Source: Zanthoxylum bungeanum (Eukaryota > Streptophyta > Magnoliopsida > Sapindales > Rutaceae). From it: a stretch of DNA of 64,000 bases. Positions 1 to 13,800 of the stretch are shown here, piece after piece (position 1 is the first letter of the stretch; every line of letters starts with the position of its first letter). Under the pieces are notes generated by a model. The model made no database searches. It was given only the letters and a program-made list of their open reading frames with translations, and was not told the DNA's origin. Location: assembly GCA_019454045.1 (NCBI GenBank), contig SKCR01001862.1:1-64000 (forward strand), written 5' to 3'. The position numbers and the translations under genes were made by a program.

Positions 1-880
1 ATTAGAATTGATAGATCATGTCATACTTCAATTAGAAAAATACCACTAAAAAAATATAAAATTAGCACAAAATAATATAACAACATTAATATTTCAACCA
101 TAAAAATTTGTACAAACACTCTTTATATTACACGCATAATTGATTTGTTATATTGTGCTATTATTGTAAAAATACAAAGTTTTTCTTTCTATTTGATTAT
201 TATTATTATTATTATTATTATTTTAAAGTTGATAAATGGGGACCAATAGCGAACTTACGTGAGTCATGAATTTGCTCTGACTGACACAAGAAAAAGTGTA
301 GTCGGCAAGAGAAAAAAGTATCGTTATCCACTTATCCACCACGTGTCAAACTATACATCTATTTTGATATTTGATTGATCAATTATTATCAACCACGTGT
401 CGAGTTGAAGAAAAAAATGAATGAAATTGTGGAAAATATAGTTTTGTGGCGTTTATTACACTCTCTTCTAACAATAATTACCCCGCAATGTGTTATAAAT
501 ATTGCAGGTAAATTCATTATATGATATAATAAAACATTAGAGATGCAACATAATATTTTGTTAAATCTCTATTTGAAAACTCACAAGAGAAAATTTGTTA
601 TATTATAGGAAGAAAACTATGTCCTATATATAGGCAATCAAAGATTGCTTCCGAAAGGCATTACTTTAAATCACATTTTGTTTGCACCAAAGATTAATTG
701 TCGCTACAATGAGAGTCATAATGTTCCTCATGTCTTCTGGTCTCATTATCGTGACAATGAAAATCAGAATGCTCCTCACATTTTCAGGTCTTGTTGTCAT
801 GATAATGGATCATGTCTTTTCATACCAAATGACACGAAATCAGTTATTTCGGTTAATCTTATTTTTGAATTTCGTTTTCG

Positions 881-964
881 ATCCTCGTGACCTATCCGGA
901 CAGGTCAATCCTCACGACCTATCCGGACACATCGATCCCAAGGACTTGTCCGAGCAAATTGATA
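881..964. repeat. Short tandem repeat, unit about 27 bp, three degenerate copies
   Basis: Three successive units share the core gacctatccggac or a mutated form (gacttgtccgag in the third), each followed by a variant of aatc/gatc. The first two units are nearly identical in the core. The type of source element is unknown. Confidence 0.6.
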
Positions 965-1185
965 TCTGATACATCAACGTAGAACAATAACCGAACCGAC
1001 ACGTATTTATGATATTTTTATTTTATAACATGTTATATTAATAAATTAACCCTCATATGTCAAAATTCAACAATGTATGGCCCTGACATTAACCATGATT
1101 CATCACATGACGACGTCTGATTAACTCGGGTCGGGACCCGCCTCTCCCCAACGGTTAAGGATCATTTCACATCACGTAGACGAGT

Positions 1186-1358
1186 AAATCTTTGGTGCAA
1201 CGGAGATATGGATGACGTGGTACCACCAACGAATTAGAAAATGACATGTATAATTTAATACCTGATTTTTAGTTGTTTTTTAATTTTTTAGCACGTGTGG
1301 CAATTGATTATTAACTTGTTGCATGGATGACATAGTACCTCAGTTGCACCAAAGATTT
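1186..1358. mobile_element. Possible MITE with 16-bp perfect inverted repeats
   Basis: aaatctttggtgcaac at 1186-1201 is repeated as its exact reverse complement at 1343-1358. Inside, tggatgacgtggtacc and tggatgacatagtacc form a second direct pair. The outer flanks both carry gtagac. The size (173 bp) and perfect inverted ends suit a small non-autonomous DNA transposon, but the target duplication is unclear, so the family is left open. Confidence 0.4.
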
Positions 1359-2060
1359 TCTTCATGTAGACAAATCTTTTTAATTTTTCCTTAGTCAAAA
1401 TAAATGTTTTTGAGTAATATTAATTTTATTTTAAATTAATCTAAAACATAACACTTGTAATTTGTAATTGCCAACTCTTTCGATCATTATAAAGATCGAA
1501 GGTTCGAATGTCCCTATGTGTCATTAGACTATTAGAGTAGTATTTTTTAAGGGAAAAAAAAACATTCACAGCCAATCAAATTTTATTCGTGTAATATATT
1601 TTATATTTTAATGGCAATTTAATTCCCTTAACATCAATATTAGATTCTAATATCGTATCTCTTTTTCACATTTAAGAGATTCTACTAAGGCTTTATATTT
1701 TTTCTTTATTTTAATGTAGATTTGTAAAAGAAAATCCAGAATGTTAATGTATTAATTTGTAACTTTCTCCACAAATTGGATATTTAATCGAAAGACGATA
1801 GTATTTAATAAGTGTAAACCTTTGATTTTATTGTTTTATTATATTTAAATTCGTAATATTCGTTATGATTTTATTATTGGATATTTAAAAAATTATATAT
1901 TTGTCACAACTCGAAATGTATATTTATGACATATTATTCTTCTCTAAGATTGGAGGTAATATATTATAGATAAAGGAAACAATCTATTCGAAGCAAACTA
2001 TATCCTCCTAAAGCTACCATGTTTCTAGGAGTGATTACAAAATTAATTATTTAATGGTGT

Positions 2061-2820
2061 TGTTGACGGCTGTTTTTAATTTAAGGGATAATTCGGGAAA
2101 ATCACTCCTCGAACAAATCTCTCTCACGTAATGAATTTGTTTGGTTTGTTGGGAACCAAATGCAAACTTAACAAGAAAATGATAAATAACATACAAAACA
2201 AAGTATTTAACGTTGTTCGGCCGAATGGATACAGTCTACGTCAACAGGTACAACAAAGGAAGAAAGACTTTTATTACCACATTGGGTTACACCGACCTCT
2301 TTATCTCTCTATAACTCGAGATTCTTTTTTCTATTTACAAATGGTGAAACGACTATCTCTCGCTATAAGATAATTGACCAACAATCTATAATGAATCTTC
2401 AACCCCTTATATACTAGGTCAAATTATATTAACTCGTGACGTCAGCCACGTTACTAAGTCATTATTGCATAGACTCTCTTCCACAATTACCGTAAAATAA
2501 TAGCTCAACCGCCTGACACATCTATTATTTGCCATTTGAATTTCATTAAATTACCTATTATTGGTAACTGTTATACGCTCTGCCCATGTGTCAGCCAATA
2601 TTTCAACCACCCACTCAGTTACGTAGCTCTCTTTCATCCCATCAGTCGCTAGCCTACTCCTATCTCATTGATCCTTGAGAAACTCAAACCACCGTCTAAG
2701 AGTATAAGGCGGCATCCCCGACCCATATCATCGGGTTAGTGTGCCGAAACAAATGAAGTCATTCCTTACATCTACCAGAAGATTGGGTCGGTAGAAAAGT
2801 CTTTACTTCCCCCACATTCT
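2061..2820 (+). repeat. LTR-like fragment related to the sequence at 39522
   Basis: It starts TGTTGACGGCTGTTTTTAAT, parallel to TGTTGATGATTGTTTTTCG at 39522. Both then read through a shared order of motifs: a ggataat block, ctcgaacaaa, aatgaatttgtttggt, gggaaccaa, a gttcg block, and a line of tacg-type words. This colinear similarity indicates two diverged copies of one repeat family, probably an LTR. The 3' limit here is my estimate, made where gene-free AT-rich DNA resumes. The short open frame at 2131-2373 lies inside it and I do not take it as a gene. Confidence 0.45.
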
Positions 2821-3021
2821 CTTCAAAAAGATTAAGTCTGCACTGAGTCACTCTTCAAAAAGATATGTACTCAAAATCAATAAAAAAATTTGCTTTCCAA
2901 TTAGACCCTTTTTTTTTTTTTTTTAAATATTAAAAATCTCGTCATCAAACCATCTTATCCATCAAATCGCTATTTTCATTCAAACCATGCTACCTCCTAC
3001 AAATCCTTTAAAAAGAGCAGT

Positions 3022-3835
3022 GATTTTCCCTCCTCCCCTAACTGAATTCCCCCCATTTGTCCCCTCAATCAAATACAAAAATACCATTCTTCTTAAAATT
3101 ATCCATTTACAAGTATTTATATGTATTTTGTTAAATAACTATTTTTTTATTTTATTAATTATATTTATTTATTTTATAATTTTTTTTTTACTCTTTATAT
3201 ATCTATTATTTTTAATTTATTTAATAAATATCACAAATTTCATATCTATTTTTATTTATTATGTGTTCATTTATTCATTTAATTTTGGTAATTTTTTTTT
3301 TAAATTTATTTAACACTACTTGTGTATAATAAAATGTTCCCATGTATATTAGAAAAATATATTTTAAAAGAATAGTACAAGTTAGCACTGTCCATTTTGT
3401 TAAAGAGATTAATTATTTTGTTATTTTATTAATTATATATATATGTATATTATAAATTAATTTTTTTATTATTTTTTTTTACTCTTTATATAACTATTAT
3501 TTTTAATATATTTAACACTCATGTATATTAGAAAAATATATTTTAAAAGAATAGTATAAGTAATAATATAAAAAGTTACACTTATCTTATTTACATGAGA
3601 ACTTTTTTATTATACATAAGTATTATTAAATATGTTAAAAAAGAATTAAATAAATAAATGAACACAAAATAAATAATAATAAATAAGAAATTTTTAATAT
3701 TTATTAAACAAGTAAAAAAGAATAGATATATAAGAGTTAAAAAATATAAATTTAACAAAAATAAAAAAAATTAATTAATAAAATAAAATAAGTATGTATG
3801 ATATTTGTAAATTAATATATATATATATATATATA

Positions 3836-3876
<41 letters not shown>

Positions 3877-3970
3877 GATTTGGGGTAAAAGATAATTATT
3901 TTGATAAGAAATAGATATTATGTATGTTGGAGGGAACAAGGTAGGGGAAGTGTCAGGGGAGGAGAAAATC
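3022..3970. mobile_element. Foldback/MITE-like element with long imperfect inverted arms
   Basis: The left arm begins gattttccctcctcccct (3022) and the right arm, read on the reverse strand from 3970, begins gattttctcctcccctgaca. Further in, both arms share ctcttatatatctatt-type words and a tgtgttcatttatt block, so the inverted similarity runs about 300 bp per arm. The centre has a direct duplication (gaaaaatatattttaaaag near 3350 and 3530) and an AT microsatellite. No transposase frame is present. I could not find a convincing target duplication. Confidence 0.55.
3816..3873. repeat. AT dinucleotide microsatellite
   Basis: A run of alternating A and T interrupted once by atatct, inside the right half of the foldback element. 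Confidence 0.9.
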
Positions 3971-4200
3971 TTATATGTAATAATTGTATAATGTTATTCA
4001 TGTAACAAGCCAATCATTCATTGCCACGCGTGTTAAAAATTGAAAAACAACTAAAAAATAAGTTAAAAAACTTTATATGTCATTTTTTAATTCGCTTATG
4101 AAATCATCTCACCCATACCATTTTATACCAAAAAAATCTCCCTACGGGAGGGGACAAGCAAACTTCTTAAATAAACAGTTTCTCGTTATCTACGAACTTT

Positions 4201-4209
4201 CTATAAATA
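4201..4209 (+). promoter_or_regulatory. TATA box of the F-box/kelch gene
   Basis: ctataaata lies 59 nt upstream of the ATG at 4268, which gives an expected 5' leader of about 30 nt ending in an A-rich stretch just before the start codon. Confidence 0.65.
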
Positions 4210-4267
4210 ACCGTTAAGAAATTTCGCCACAAATATAGAACCAAAATACACAAAAAAAAAAAAAAAA

Positions 4268-5296
4268 ATGGAATCCTCCGAGTTGACGGAGTTAATCCCG
4301 AATCTTCCCGAAGAACTCAGCCTCGAATGCGTAACTCGCCTCCCTTACCCCACCCACCATCTCGCTTCCGCAGTCTGCCGGCGGTGGCGCCAACTCATAC
4401 AAAGCCAAGACTTTTACTACCAAAGAAAAAAATCTGGACACACCCACAAAGTTGCTTGCTTGGTTCAAGCTCTTAAGGAATCCGGCAGAAAAAAACCAGG
4501 TGAGTTACCGAGTTATCGACTCAGTGTCTTTGATCCGATGGGTCAGGTATGGGATTGGATTGACTCGGTTCCCGGGTACCCAAATGGGTTGCCGCTCTTT
4601 TGTCAGTTGGCGGGCTGTGGGGGAAAGCTTGTAATGATGGGCGGGTGGGACCCGGCGAGTTACAACCCAGTTACCGACGTTTTCGTGTACGATTTTGGGC
4701 TGCGGAGGTGGCGGAGAGGGAAGGATCTGCCGGTAAAGATGTCATTTTTTGGATGCGGGTCATTTTCGGGTCGGGTTTATGTAGCCGGTGGGCACGATGA
4801 GAATAAGAATGCCTTGAGGACAGGGTGGGTTTATGATTTGAGGCGGGATGAGTGGAGTGAGTTGACTCAGTTTAGTCAAGAGCGAGATGAGTGTGAAGCA
4901 GTGGTGATAGGGGATGAGCTTTGGGTGATCAGCGGGTATAACACTGAAAGTCAAGGGGTTTTTGATGGAAGTGCAGATGTTTACGGGTTTGGGTCGGGTC
5001 AATGGAGACGGGTTGAGGGGGTTTGGGAGCCGGGTCAGTGCCCGAGATTAAGTGTTGGGGTGGGAAATGATGGGAGGCTATTTAGTTGGTCCAAGCCAGA
5101 CTCTTCTGTACGGGTCGGGTCACGTGCAGTCGAATTGGACGGTCGGGTTTTACTTACCGGGTCGGAGTACCAAGGGGCTCCACATGGGTTTTATTTGGTG
5201 GAAATGGGTAATGGGCGAAAGGTTAAATTGGAGAAAATTAATGTGCCTGATGAATTTTCTGGGTTTGTACAGTCTGGTTGCTGTGTTGAAATCTAA
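4268..5296 (+). CDS. F-box/kelch-repeat protein, PAL-interacting/KMD (KFB01/20/50) type
   Basis: Intronless, 342 residues. The N-terminal F-box (about residues 9-55) has the pattern LPEELSLECVTRLPY...VCRRWRQLI, which in this family binds the SKP1 adaptor of an SCF E3 ubiquitin ligase. It is followed by kelch-type blade motifs (about 110-290): VFVYD...WRRGKDLP, VYVAGGHDENKNALR, WVYD...WSEL, ERDECEAVV and LWVISGY. The GGHDENKNA and ERDECEAV words and the C-terminus ending in a GC(C/F)xEI-type tail match Arabidopsis KFB01/KFB20/KFB39/KFB50, which bind phenylalanine ammonia-lyase for turnover and, as KMD proteins, type-B ARR cytokinin regulators. The length matches that group (about 340-370). The start is fixed by the TATA box and by the residues just before the F-box. 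Family assignment is firm; the exact target is inferred. Confidence 0.9.
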   Translation: MESSELTELIPNLPEELSLECVTRLPYPTHHLASAVCRRWRQLIQSQDFYYQRKKSGHTHKVACLVQALKESGRKKPGELPSYRLSVFDPMGQVWDWIDSVPGYPNGLPLFCQLAGCGGKLVMMGGWDPASYNPVTDVFVYDFGLRRWRRGKDLPVKMSFFGCGSFSGRVYVAGGHDENKNALRTGWVYDLRRDEWSELTQFSQERDECEAVVIGDELWVISGYNTESQGVFDGSADVYGFGSGQWRRVEGVWEPGQCPRLSVGVGNDGRLFSWSKPDSSVRVGSRAVELDGRVLLTGSEYQGAPHGFYLVEMGNGRKVKLEKINVPDEFSGFVQSGCCVEI

Positions 5297-6008
5297 TAAT
5301 TGATCAAAAGGTTTGTGATCAAAAGGTTTGCTTTTAAGAAGTATATAGATAATTAGATATATACATTGTGTAAATTGAGTTTGTACACCAAAAATAATAA
5401 TTAATAAATAAAAAATCCGCTTATAATCTCTTATTATTGTTAATTATATTATAAATACCATCGTTCATTTGATAAATTAATATACGACGAGTTTATATCT
5501 GTAACTTGCGATTCCTCCAGTATTGTTATTATAATTTTGTTTTTATAAAGAATTGAACAACGTCACCTATTAAATCAAAATTAATATGTAATTTTTCAAT
5601 TTTCACTTGAAAACTACACATATATGACTATGAAGCAAAAATGAATAATGTAAACTAAAAAAATAAAGTGAAATATTAATATTCCTATACACATATAGGT
5701 TGGTATGCTCCAACCACTCAAATTAAGAAGTCATAAGTCATAAATGATGAGTAATAAATGTGATCTTAGTATTTTAAAGAATTTATTTTAATGTTTTCAT
5801 GTGTAATCAATGTTATTTTTTCATTTAAAATGGAGAGAGGGCAGAGCCCATATTTAAATTTCAAAATCTATTTTTCTTATGCCAAATAATAAAAATTAAA
5901 AAGTTATTTGGTCATGCCTTTAGATTATAACATGCTCTTAGTGAAGAAATAATTTTTACTTAAAACTTTCAGTTGAAAATTCGAGTAGGTATGTCATGTT
6001 TTATGTTA
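5297..6008. other. Intergenic, 3' flank of the F-box gene
   Basis: AT-rich with no gene. Possible polyadenylation words (aataaataaa) lie around 5400. The last 18 bp are the left target duplication of the following SINE. Confidence 0.5.
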
Positions 6009-6188
6009 GTCCCCAAGGGTGTGGCTTGGTGGTGTAGGATTCAAGACCTCACCTTGAGGTTTTGGGTTCGAATCCAATGGGTGCACTTCTTGTAAGAGCC
6101 TGTGACAGCGGGTGATTTTACCTGCGCCGCGGCCCAGAATGGGTGGTTTGGTAGCAGGGTTTCCATCGTTTCCAAAAAAAAAAAAAAA
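6009..6188 (+). mobile_element. tRNA-derived SINE with intact 18-bp target duplication
   Basis: A polymerase III A-box-like word tggcttggtgg (6022-6032) and a perfect B box ggttcgaatcc (6065-6075) sit in the first 70 bp. The body ends in a run of A. The flanks are a perfect 18-bp direct repeat, atgtcatgttttatgtta, at 5991-6008 and 6189-6206. Head, tail and duplication together define a complete SINE insertion. Perfect duplication suggests recent insertion. Confidence 0.9.
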
Positions 6189-6372
6189 ATGTCATGTTTT
6201 ATGTTATGTTAAATTTGGCCTATCAAAACTCAACTCATGTGTTAATGATGTGAAAAAAGAAAATACCGACTCAATATTATTATCAAATCTATCATAATTG
6301 TTTTAATCGTCAACTTGTTTTTAAAACATTGTTTAATCATTAACAAAGGAAGAAAAGTCATTTGAAAATTGT

Positions 6373-6542
6373 CTCAAATGGCGTAATTTGGTATTGTAGG
6401 GTTCATGATCTAATATTTAAATCCTGGATTCGAATTCAGGGAGTGTGTTCATTGTAAAAGTCTGGGACATTCAGATGTTTTACATGTTCCACTTAGACCC
6501 GGAAGGAGTGGTTTGACGATGACGTTTCCAGCGATTTCAAAA
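6373..6542 (+). mobile_element. Second, diverged copy of the same SINE family
   Basis: It follows the same order as the element at 6009: a B-box-like ggattcgaattc (6426-6437), a gtgttcattgtaaaagtctg block parallel to gcacttcttgtaagagcctg, a gatgttttac block, ggagtggttt, and tttccagcgatttc before an A tail. The possible target duplication aaaattgt (6365-6372 and 6543-6550) is short. It is older than its neighbour 180 bp away. Confidence 0.7.
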
Positions 6543-6550
6543 AAAATTGT

Positions 6551-7584
6551 TTTAAAAATTTTACTTGCTCAACATAATTTTTAAATTAATAATACTATTT
6601 GCATTTCATGAGTACTTAAATTTACATAAAATGATACTCATGGAATATTCAGAGACTACGAATAATATTGTTATTTTAAAAATATATTTATAATATTACA
6701 TACTCAAACTTTAATTAGTTTTGACCAAAATATGGATAAAATTATTATTTTTTAATGAAAAAAGTATTCAACATGATATAATATCAAAAATTAATTTTGT
6801 CATAAACTAAATATAACATAATTAATAAATAAATGACACATATTCAACACATTAATAATACGTATCTCTAAACGAACCATAACTTGTTAATTTCAAGTCT
6901 TAATTATGTGGGATTGACATTGTGCCCCTAATTTCACCCATTTTCTTAAGACATATAAATCAACAAAACCTTAAAAGAAAAGAGGGTCAATGACTAAGAA
7001 AATTACCCAATTGCCTAAAAATAATTGTACTAACTATTAAGGTCCCATAACCCATTTAATTATATATTGATTTTTTTCCCTCAACTAATTGAATGCCAGT
7101 CCTTTACAACTAACATTCAAAGTTCTATATTTATAACAACTAATATATTTTTTTAATATAAAATTTAAATATTAACACTAATAGAGAAGTAATTTTCGAT
7201 CAAATGTAATTTTGGAGTTAAAATGAAAGTTAGAGCCAATTTTCTAACGATATAATCAAAGGACTTGATTAGTGTAAATTTTAGAACTATATTCAATGGA
7301 AGCTTGATTATATTATTATTTTAGAATTATATTATCAGTAGATTATTGTACAATTATATTTTAAAAATAATACTAAATTAAAATGATAATGCTATGAATA
7401 AAAATTTATTTTTATTTTTCAAAACATGTATACTGTTTTTTCTTAGGAAAAAGAAATTGACCCAAAAACAAAAGAATTATTTGGTTTTATTATGCAAGTG
7501 GATTGATGTGGGAGCTGAAACAAAATTAGAATTTACCAAAACACACAGACAGAGACAGGGTGGCCTGTGCGTATTGTTGTGGAT
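6551..7584. other. Intergenic, upstream of COP10
   Basis: AT-rich, with no supported gene and no clear element. The last part should hold the COP10 promoter and leader; I did not find a convincing TATA box. GTG at 7567 is in frame with the COP10 start, but it is not an ATG, so I do not use it. Confidence 0.45.
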
Positions 7585-9937
<2,353 letters not shown>

Positions 9938-10896
9938 TGAATCCAATGAAAGAGTTGACACTGCTTGACATTTCAACTTTCTTGCAAATTTCTCAGCAGC
10001 ATGTCAATATTAATCCTTGATTGTGAACCCTTGAAATTATAGCACGTTTGACAGCAACCGCGAGAAACTCCTATTTTTCTTTTTCTGGTTCGATATATGT
10101 ATTATATAATTAGTTGAGGTTGAAATTACTTTGGATTCTGTTTGGAGTTGAATGATGCCAAATGTATGGTTACATTAATGTTGAGTTACTGTGTCAAAAT
10201 AAAATCATATTGATGGATTTTACTTTTAAAGAGTGAAGATCCGGGTTTTTTTTTTTAAAGAGTGAAGATCCATTCTACATATAGAATGTATGCCCTAATA
10301 ATATATATTTTTTAAAGATAAGGGTATGAGCAAATCTAAATATATTTTTAATCACTTGCCTCTTCCGGTATTAAATCTAGACATTGTGCTTTGAAAATGT
10401 TTATTTTTACCAACATGATTATGCCCCTGGTGCGTATGCTCTAAGAATATGTTTGAACCTCCAAGGCCATTGGTTGGGTGGTAAAGGCTCTTCCTCCATT
10501 AGGTAGGGAATGCGCATCAATTACTTGTGTATTTTCTTGTAAATACATACTTGTGCGTATATTTTATTATGAATGAAATATAAAGTTTCATCAATATTCT
10601 TTCTTTTATACATGGTAAATGTGTAAATGACCCTAAAATGATTAAGTTATAATATTGTTGCAAAAGCGCCGCAACTGACATTGAGAGATATTTTAACAGT
10701 TTCATTCTTAAACGGTTCCTAGTTAAGGTTTACACTCTTAATCAGTAAGTAAACCCGTAGAAACCGATATATATCGTATATCGGAATATTGGATTTCGTT
10801 GGTTTATCTCAGTGAGGTAATTTAGTACGCAATAATAAAATGTTGGAGAACAAGTACATCGAACCGACCCGCTTGAGAACCCATATGGAGTGTTAT
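9938..10896. other. 3' flank of COP10 and unresolved repeat DNA
   Basis: No gene. A 20-bp duplicated phrase (taaagagtgaagatcc) occurs near 10228 and 10256. A tRNA-like word (ggttgggtggtaaaggc near 10472) could be a SINE trace. From about 10700 the sequence continues, without the inserted LTR, into 14800 onward, so its last part belongs to the relic described at 14805. Confidence 0.4.
10892..10896. repeat. Target site duplication (gttat), left copy
   Basis: gttat directly precedes the TG end of the solo LTR and recurs at 14800-14804 directly after its CA end. Confidence 0.85.
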
Positions 10897-13800
10897 TGTA
10901 ATATCCCGAGTTTTTCGGAACAGTGCCGGAAGGTTTCCGAATTAAAGTTAAGGATTTGGAACGGGATAGTAATCGAAAATTAGACTTTATATGTTAGAAA
11001 ATAGGTGGGAATATTTTTAAGTGAAGATTCATCGCGTTGGAAAACGCGTGGCTTCGAGAATTGGTTGCGCGATTTCTGATTTTATCGTTATACTATACGA
11101 GTAAAAGTTTGTTGTTTTGGCTATAAAACTTTCAAACGAACTCCGATTGAGCTAATTCTTGATTAATCGAACTCGTTTTTCCGAGACGAACAACTTTTGC
11201 GTTGAACACTTTTCAAAATTTATATAAGAAGGGCTTCAAAAATTCAAAATTTCCAGAAAATTCTAGACATGGATCTGATTGTAATTTCGCGGGGGCCATA
11301 ATGTAAATTTTAGAAACTCTCTTATAAATACCCCATAGTTCCTGCATATTGCTAAAGTGGCAAAACATTTCAATTTCCCTCACCCGACCCCTCCCTCGTC
11401 GTTTTGGAAATTTGGTGGCACCGACGGCCAGATGGCCACCACCGGCCGGCGCGCCACCACTGAAAGATGCGTCGGAGCTCCCCCAACCCAACCTCCAACT
11501 GCCGGCGGCCAGCCAAGGGACGCCGAAATCCGGCGAAATGACGTGAAGAAGGGCGCGACAATGGATTAGTCGATCCTAGCTCCTCGCTTTGTTTCAAGAC
11601 CCGAGACACCCGCCTAATCGAAGCCTTTAGAGAGTATTACAAGTTGGCGGTGATGAATTTTCCGTTCCGTGCACGGTTGCATGCGAAACAAGGAAAGAAG
11701 ATTCGGTGAACAGTAACCCGTCAGTGAACAGTAGCTCAGATCAGAATTCCTTAGATTTCAGCGTATTCGTGGGATCGTTTAGAGTCCGTATATGGCCTCG
11801 AAATCTCGGTAAGACCTCTCGGTAAAAATCCGTAAATTTCAAGTTTTATGTTAAATGTTCGGATGTATCCAGTAGTTTCGTAGAGTAGCGTAATAATATA
11901 AAATGAATTTTTTGAGTATTAATATATTGAATACGAGCATTTGGTAGAATCTGAGTGAAAACAGAATGACTTTGATTGATCCGATAGAAATTGCAAGTTT
12001 CCGATAAAAGTGGGTTTTTGAGTATAATGATGTGTTTTGATTTTAATGATAGTTATGAGTAAAATATGATATTATGAACATGTTTGGATAAATCCGGGTA
12101 GGTTCGGAGGGTTCGGGACCCTTCCATAGCGTTTGCGGAAATTTTTTCGGAAGATTTTCCAAAAACGCGTAAACCGAGAATTTTAGATAACTGACCACTT
12201 GGGTTAGTTTATATTGATGTTTTAAGATTACTGAAACTGAAAGTATTGAAATCAGAGTTGATTTGGTTGCTTTGGAAAGATTTGAGATTTTATCATAGTT
12301 TAGTTGAGAACTCTATAAGTCGTGTTTCTGACGACCTTTCACCATTTATTTTGACAGATGTGATTAGAACCTGGAGTACTCGCGAAGCCAGGTAAGTAAC
12401 TCATGCGATGAGTACTTGATTGGTTGACTTGTGTTCTTTATATATATCTATATTATAAAGCACAATGGTGTTGGAGGAAAGAGAGTGCATCCAACGGCTC
12501 TCTTTATGTGGCTTAATTAACGGCTCAGATCATTTCATTGGTAATTGGGGGGAAAGAGAGTGAATTGATTGATGGAAATGGTCAAAATTTTCAAATTTTC
12601 AAATAAAAATATAGAAGTTAAAATAAAATTATTTAATTTTGTAACAACGTGCCGTAGGCACGGGCCAAATACTGTAACACCGTGCCGTAGGCACGGGCAT
12701 CATTTAATTAAAAAATAAAATCATTTAATTCTGTAACACCGTGCCGTGCCGTAGGCACGGGCATCATTTAATTAAAAAATAAAATAATTTAATTCTGTAA
12801 CACCGTGCCGTAGGTACGGGCCAAATACTGTAACACCGTGCCGTAGGCACGGGCAAAAACTAGTATATATATATGACTGAAGTGTTTAGGATAAAACGTG
12901 GATAGTTAAGAGATGCCCTTGAGAATAAAGTTCGAGAGTATGCATAGTTAAGTTAATCGACTACCACATATATGGATTTCTGATTAATGCTATGATATGG
13001 AGGAAAATATTTGATGAGTTTGATGTCTATATGTATGTATTGATGCATGTAAGTGTATGAATTCGTAATGATATGTGTATGTATAAGTATATGTATAAGC
13101 ATATGTATAAGCATCGAGACACGTGTTTGCATATGCATGAGATGATGGGATATGTATGATTTAGGCATAAAATATCGACAAAGGAAATAAGTTATGATTT
13201 CAGAGTATGTATTATCATATGTATGTGTGCGTTTTTGTGGATTAGTTTGTTATTGACTCGAACATGCGATTGTCGCTATAAAGGTTGGATTGGTTAATTA
13301 TGATAAGGAATGAGTATAAGCTAAGTTCTTCATGAATGGATAAGTATAACTGATAAGTTTCTGTATCATAGATTGCTATATGGAAAATCTGAAACTAAAA
13401 GTGTCCGAGCGGTAATGAAAGATATGGGGTCAGTTAAGGATTTAGTATTTGAGTTTATAGTTATGTATATCCGTATGTTAGGAACATATGTATGTATATG
13501 AGTATTTGAATTATGTTCAGAGTGATTGTCATGGATGTACTTGTGTATGAGTAGTCGCGCGATGAGTTAGGTGTGCCATGATATGCGTGCATGTATGTAT
13601 GTTTGATTGTTGATCTTCTCGTGGTACAATAGTCGAGCTGGTTAGGAATCCGTTCGGACGGAATTCATCTCATACCTATCTTAAATAGGTAATGAGTCCC
13701 GTACGAGCATTGTATGTGTAAGCCAGCTATATGTTTGTATTGTTTGATGATGTGTTCTCTGATGTACTGATTTTTATATGTGCTATGTTATTGATTGTAC

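Larger units (their letters stand above)
1..2060. other. Intergenic AT-rich DNA, no supported gene
   Basis: I see no coding region here; the small open frames near 645-969 overlap each other in different frames and carry no recognisable domain. The stretch holds a TTA microsatellite (about 198-222), two copies of the ABRE/G-box type motif CCACGTGTC (339-347 and 393-401), a short tandem repeat (881-964) and a small inverted-repeat element (1186-1358). A tRNA-type B-box resemblance (ggttcgaatgtcc, near 1501) may be the remnant of a SINE. The two G-box motifs could belong to a promoter of a gene outside the window; that is only a guess. Confidence 0.5.

Noticed and set aside
645..969. Two overlapping frames of 81 and 95 codons
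   Set aside because: They overlap in different frames, have no domain, and the end of the second is only the short tandem repeat at 881-964.
6009..6080. A tRNA gene, from the perfect B box ggttcgaatcc
   Set aside because: The A box spacing and lack of a cloverleaf, plus the poly-A tail and 18-bp target duplication, show a SINE rather than a tRNA gene.
7567..7584. GTG at 7567 as start of COP10
   Set aside because: Plant nuclear genes use ATG; the ATG at 7585 gives a normal Gly-rich COP10 N-terminus.
12640..12860. A CRISPR-like array of palindromic repeats
   Set aside because: The five hairpin units lie inside a Helitron with TC and CTAG ends in plant DNA; spacers are themselves repeated and there are no cas genes.
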